From Colwellia sp. C1TZA3 (GTDB lineage: Bacteria > Pseudomonadota > Gammaproteobacteria > Enterobacterales > Alteromonadaceae), in assembly GCF_007954265.1 (NCBI RefSeq), contig NZ_VOLS01000022.1, forward strand, positions 1 to 61,300: DNA of 61,300 bases. Reading direction: 5' to 3'. A program made the position numbers and the translations under genes. Under the pieces are notes generated by a model that ran no database searches, was not told the origin of the DNA, and worked only from the letters and a program-made list of their open reading frames with translations. The number at the start of each line of letters is the position of its first letter. The first letter of the stretch is position 1. Shown piece by piece: positions 58,374 to 61,300 of this stretch.

Positions 58374-60332
58374 TTAATTACTGACTTTAAAGCGACCGAC
58401 TAAATTTGTTAAATCTTTTGATAAAACAAGTAAGTCATTCGATCCATCGGCCAATATATCAGCAGTATTAACAATACCTTTTGCCGATTGATTAATGCCA
58501 CTAATATCGTCATTGATCAAGTCTGATGAACTGCACTGTTGATCTGCGGCTTGAGTAATACGTGAAATGTTTTCTTTCATTTGTCCAACCAAAGAATTGA
58601 TTTCGTTAAATGATTGGTTCGCTTGTTCAATTTTTTCAATAGTCTGTTTCGATTGTTCGACATTCACGCCCATTTGTTGAGAAACAACACGGGTTTTATC
58701 TAGCAGGTTCATCAATACAGCATCAATTTCTTCGGTAGCACCTCGCGAGCGTTGCGCTAATGTTCTCACTTCATCTGCGACTACAGCAAAACCTCGCCCT
58801 TGTTCACCAGCTCTTGCCGCTTCAATAGCCGCATTAAGTGCTAACAGATTAGTTTGTTCGGCAATACTTCTAATAACATCTAATATTTTGGTAATATTTT
58901 CGCTTTCCAGTTCAAGTGACTTCATCGATTGAGATGATTCACTTAACGATTGATTTAATGAGCTCACTTCACTTACCGTAACAGAAATTAACGAAATTCC
59001 CTTTTTAGAGTACTCTTCAGTTTTCATAATAGTGGTTGAGCTTTCTTGGCAGTCATTTGACGTTTGATGGGCGATATCTGTCATTGTTGCGATAAGGTTA
59101 TTCACATTATCTATCGATTGTTCTTGTTGATAGCTTACTGCTTTTACATCTGCGATTTGTAGACCCGATTCATTAGCCGCCACATTTAATGTTGATGCAC
59201 AGGTTTTAATATCAACAACAAGCTGATGAATTGAGTCTAAGAATTGATTAAACCATTGAGCCAATTCACTGACTTCATCTTGACCAATAATCTCTAGTCG
59301 CTTAGTTAAGTTTCCATCACCTTGTGCAATATCACGCAAGCCTTCAGCAACACGGTTAATGGGTTGGACAATGCGATTAGCTAACCAAAATCCCATGGCA
59401 ATAAATAATGTAACCATGATCAAGGCAATCACGGAAATAGTCAGACTCATACTATATGCAGGCGCTAAAATTTCAGCGCTATGGATGACACCAACAAAAC
59501 GCCACTTTAATTCTTTTGAATAATAACTGGCAACATCAACATCTTTACCTAAATGCTTGGTAGAAAAATGATGTTGATTTGGATTTTTTTGTAATATAGA
59601 AAATAATGATGATGAAAGATCTTTAATATTTTTGAAATTATTCTCTGGTGTTTTGGCATCAGCTAATACGGTGCCTGACTCATCAATAAGAATGAGATAA
59701 CCGCTTTCACCTAGTTTGGTATTACTCAATATATCCGTTAAAGTTGAAAGGGTAACATCTAGACCTTGTACGCCTATGATATCACCTTGCTTGTTTTTAA
59801 CCGCTAACGCGGAAGTTACTACAGGTTTTCCTATGACATCTTGATATGCTTCAGTAATAATTGGAGCGTTGGGAGAAGCTAGTGCTTGTTTATACCAAGG
59901 ACGTTGTCTTGGATCATAACCTCCAAGCTCTTCTAGTGGATATTGAACAAAGCCACCTTCTTTGGTACCTGTGTAGACATAAAGTAAATCAGGGTGTGAT
60001 GAACCAAAATCTTCATACAGCTTATATAAATTTAATTCTTCGACAGAGTCATTTTTCGGCACCATCATATGATCAGAGCCAATATAAGTATGAGTATTAT
60101 CAGGAAGTTGAGCCGTCAACTTATTTTCAGCTAAAAATTTTACGTTAGCTTTGATTTGTTGAAAGAACAGCTGAAAGCCGTTGTCTACTTGTCTTAACTC
60201 ATTCTGAGTACGTTCGACAAAGCTTGTTGAAGATTTAGAGATCGTCATTGATATACTGACAATCGCAATCGCAATAATAGGCAAAATAACCGTAGCGGCA
60301 AAGCTCAACGTTAGTTTAGAGCGAATATTCAT
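58374..60332 (-). CDS. Methyl-accepting chemotaxis protein with Cache sensor
   Basis: 652 residues: membrane helix (about 9-30), double-Cache periplasmic domain (about 35-290; [14 protein letters not shown] at its end), second helix (about 293-315), HAMP and the signalling hairpin [35 protein letters not shown] (about 495-525). Ligand not evident. It has no chemotaxis genes around. The stop lies 5 bp from a family B element. Confidence 0.95.
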   Translation of the reverse strand: MNIRSKLTLSFAATVILPIIAIAIVSISMTISKSSTSFVERTQNELRQVDNGFQLFFQQIKANVKFLAENKLTAQLPDNTHTYIGSDHMMVPKNDSVEELNLYKLYEDFGSSHPDLLYVYTGTKEGGFVQYPLEELGGYDPRQRPWYKQALASPNAPIITEAYQDVIGKPVVTSALAVKNKQGDIIGVQGLDVTLSTLTDILSNTKLGESGYLILIDESGTVLADAKTPENNFKNIKDLSSSLFSILQKNPNQHHFSTKHLGKDVDVASYYSKELKWRFVGVIHSAEILAPAYSMSLTISVIALIMVTLFIAMGFWLANRIVQPINRVAEGLRDIAQGDGNLTKRLEIIGQDEVSELAQWFNQFLDSIHQLVVDIKTCASTLNVAANESGLQIADVKAVSYQQEQSIDNVNNLIATMTDIAHQTSNDCQESSTTIMKTEEYSKKGISLISVTVSEVSSLNQSLSESSQSMKSLELESENITKILDVIRSIAEQTNLLALNAAIEAARAGEQGRGFAVVADEVRTLAQRSRGATEEIDAVLMNLLDKTRVVSQQMGVNVEQSKQTIEKIEQANQSFNEINSLVGQMKENISRITQAADQQCSSSDLINDDISGINQSAKGIVNTADILADGSNDLLVLSKDLTNLVGRFKVSN

Positions 60333-60466
60333 AAAAAGTCGTTAAATGATCGTAAATGTAACCATAATATAACTGAGAGAAACTTATTAGGCCACCCATA
60401 ATAACTTATGCATATTTACTTCAATAAACTAAACTTAATTTACCTTAATTAAATTTGGTGATTGTT

Positions 60467-60948
60467 ATGCCTAAACCTCGCTCACAACAAATCAGTTTAG
60501 TAGATACCCCGTATTATCACATTTGCAGCCGCACGGTACGAAAGGCTTTTTTATGTGGCGTGGATAAAGAAACGGGGGTCAGTTTTGAGCATAGGCGCAG
60601 ATGGATTGAACAGCGTATTTTCCAATTATCTCAAGCATTTGCTATTGATATTTGCGCGCATGCGGTCATGCATAATCACTTACATATCGTATTACACGTC
60701 GATAGTGAGCAAGTAAAAAAATGGTCAACAGGTGAAGTGCTTGAGCGTTGGCATCAGTTATTTAAAGGCACACTACTGACTCAACAATACACTCATAAAC
60801 AACCGCTTGATAAGTTTCAATTAGCGATGGTTGAAAGTACGGCTGAGATTTATAAACAACGCTTAATGAGTATCAGCTGGTTTATGCGCTCATTGAACGA
60901 GCCAATAGCCCGGCAAGCGAACCGAGAAGATAAATGTACTGGACATTT
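60467..60948 (+). pseudogene. REP-associated tyrosine transposase (RAYT, Y1_Tnp), cut by a group II intron
   Basis: From ATG 60467 the protein reads MPKPRSQQISLVDTPYYHIC, has the HUH-type motif HNHLHIVLH, and runs to LNEPIARQANREDKCTGH. In intact RAYT proteins the next residues are FWEGRFKSQALL. Instead the sequence enters the 3' end of a group II intron on the other strand at 60949. The 3' part of the gene is beyond the window. RAYTs are single-copy relatives of IS200/IS605 transposases that act on REP-type hairpins. Confidence 0.9.
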
Positions 60949-61300
60949 ATCGGATAAGCGAGCAGCATTTCTGCTACTCGCTCTCCTAAGAACCGTGCAT
61001 GCTGGTTTCCCCGCACACGGCTCAAGCCTATCTAAGCCCAGTCTCTAAACTGAACCGGCAGTAAATGTAACAGAGTCCACCAAGGTTTAATGCTAGTTTT
61101 AGCACTTCGTTTTTCGAAGTACTCAGCGTATTCTTTGAGGAATGGATTAGCCACAGCACGAATTTTTACATGTCGCTTAATTGGTGTGTAAGAAGCATTA
61201 TAGAGTAATAGCTGTTTAACATTGCCTTGAGCATCCTTGTGCCAAGCGAAAAACCGCCAGTGATTCATCTTTATTGTAGTGAAGTATCGCCTTTTGTGCC
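60949..61300 (-). mobile_element. Group II intron, 3' part (antisense in the RAYT gene; runs off window)
   Basis: Domain V is 34 bases at 60990-61023 (minus strand, starting GAGCCGTGTGC and ending CACGGTTC), with the catalytic AGC near its 5' end. Domain VI follows (about 60950-60988) with a GAGCGAGTAGCA stem and the intron ends CCGAT at 60949. Domain V starts 8 bases after the stop codon of the encoded protein. Confidence 0.9.
61032..61300 (-). CDS. Group II intron-encoded protein, C-terminal part (partial)
   Basis: The frame is open to the window edge. It reads HKRRYFTTIKMNHWRFFAWH and then YTPIKRHVKIRAVANPFLKE, the maturase C-terminal pattern (PIKRHVKIRG.ANP) of reverse-transcriptase proteins in bacterial group II introns. 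It stops 38 codons later, without the HNH endonuclease domain seen in many such proteins. The RT domain lies outside the window. Confidence 0.85.
   Translation of the reverse strand, partial: HKRRYFTTIKMNHWRFFAWHKDAQGNVKQLLLYNASYTPIKRHVKIRAVANPFLKEYAEYFEKRSAKTSIKPWWTLLHLLPVQFRDWA

Overview
The window looks like chromosomal DNA of a low-GC marine gammaproteobacterium of the order Alteromonadales, most like Colwellia or a close relative. This is inferred from the AT-rich base composition, the gene families (TamA/TamB, BamC, BepA, YfbV, RstA/RstB, a VC2046/SO_2500-type protein, DUF2069, DUF2897) and gene orders shared with Shewanella, Vibrio and Colwellia. No rRNA, tRNA or CRISPR was seen.

Layout. 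1-2.3 kb holds an orphan MlaC-like gene among three copies of a 157-bp miniature element. 2.3-6.6 kb is a tight operon of a periplasmic cupredoxin, a Cache-HAMP-GGDEF-EAL c-di-GMP protein, a DUF3034 outer-membrane protein and a truncated haemoglobin lipoprotein. 6.7-11.7 kb has a frameshifted MscS channel with DUF432, a Usp protein, and an EAL phosphodiesterase with a perfect Fur box upstream. 11.7-17.3 kb is tamA-tamB. 17.6-18.2 kb is a dead cation/proton antiporter fragment split by two abutting miniature elements. 18.2-21.9 kb groups three Mg2+/divalent-cation proteins (CorA/ZntB type, MgtE, DUF21/CNNM). 22-28.2 kb has stress and metabolic genes, including an alpha/beta hydrolase-OsmC fusion cut by an in-frame stop. 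28.5-33.4 kb is a six-gene operon of response regulator, histidine kinase, cupredoxin, FTR1-like permease, outer-membrane protein and DUF1461 membrane protein. 33.8-37.7 kb contains a LexA-controlled SulA-like gene, ychJ and rstAB. 38-46.5 kb is housekeeping (MFS, xthA, rlmA, yfbV, dapE, an M15 peptidase, bamC). 47-55 kb holds CDGSH, gcvR, bcp, a SUMT gene, perM, a TusA-like gene, bepA, an arsC-like gene and DUF2069. 55-61.3 kb holds a PKD-like HELAH lipoprotein, a decayed integron-integrase-like fragment, a chemoreceptor, and a RAYT transposase gene interrupted antisense by a group II intron that runs off the window.

Main points: two short inverted-repeat families share TACCA/TGGTA ends and a 3-bp TWA target duplication, and a third lies beside them. 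Five genes are broken (mscS frameshift, hydrolase-OsmC nonsense codon, antiporter split by repeats, integrase remnant, RAYT split by an intron). Two operons join copper-type redox proteins to c-di-GMP/globin or iron-permease genes; these are the best candidates for an incompletely described system.
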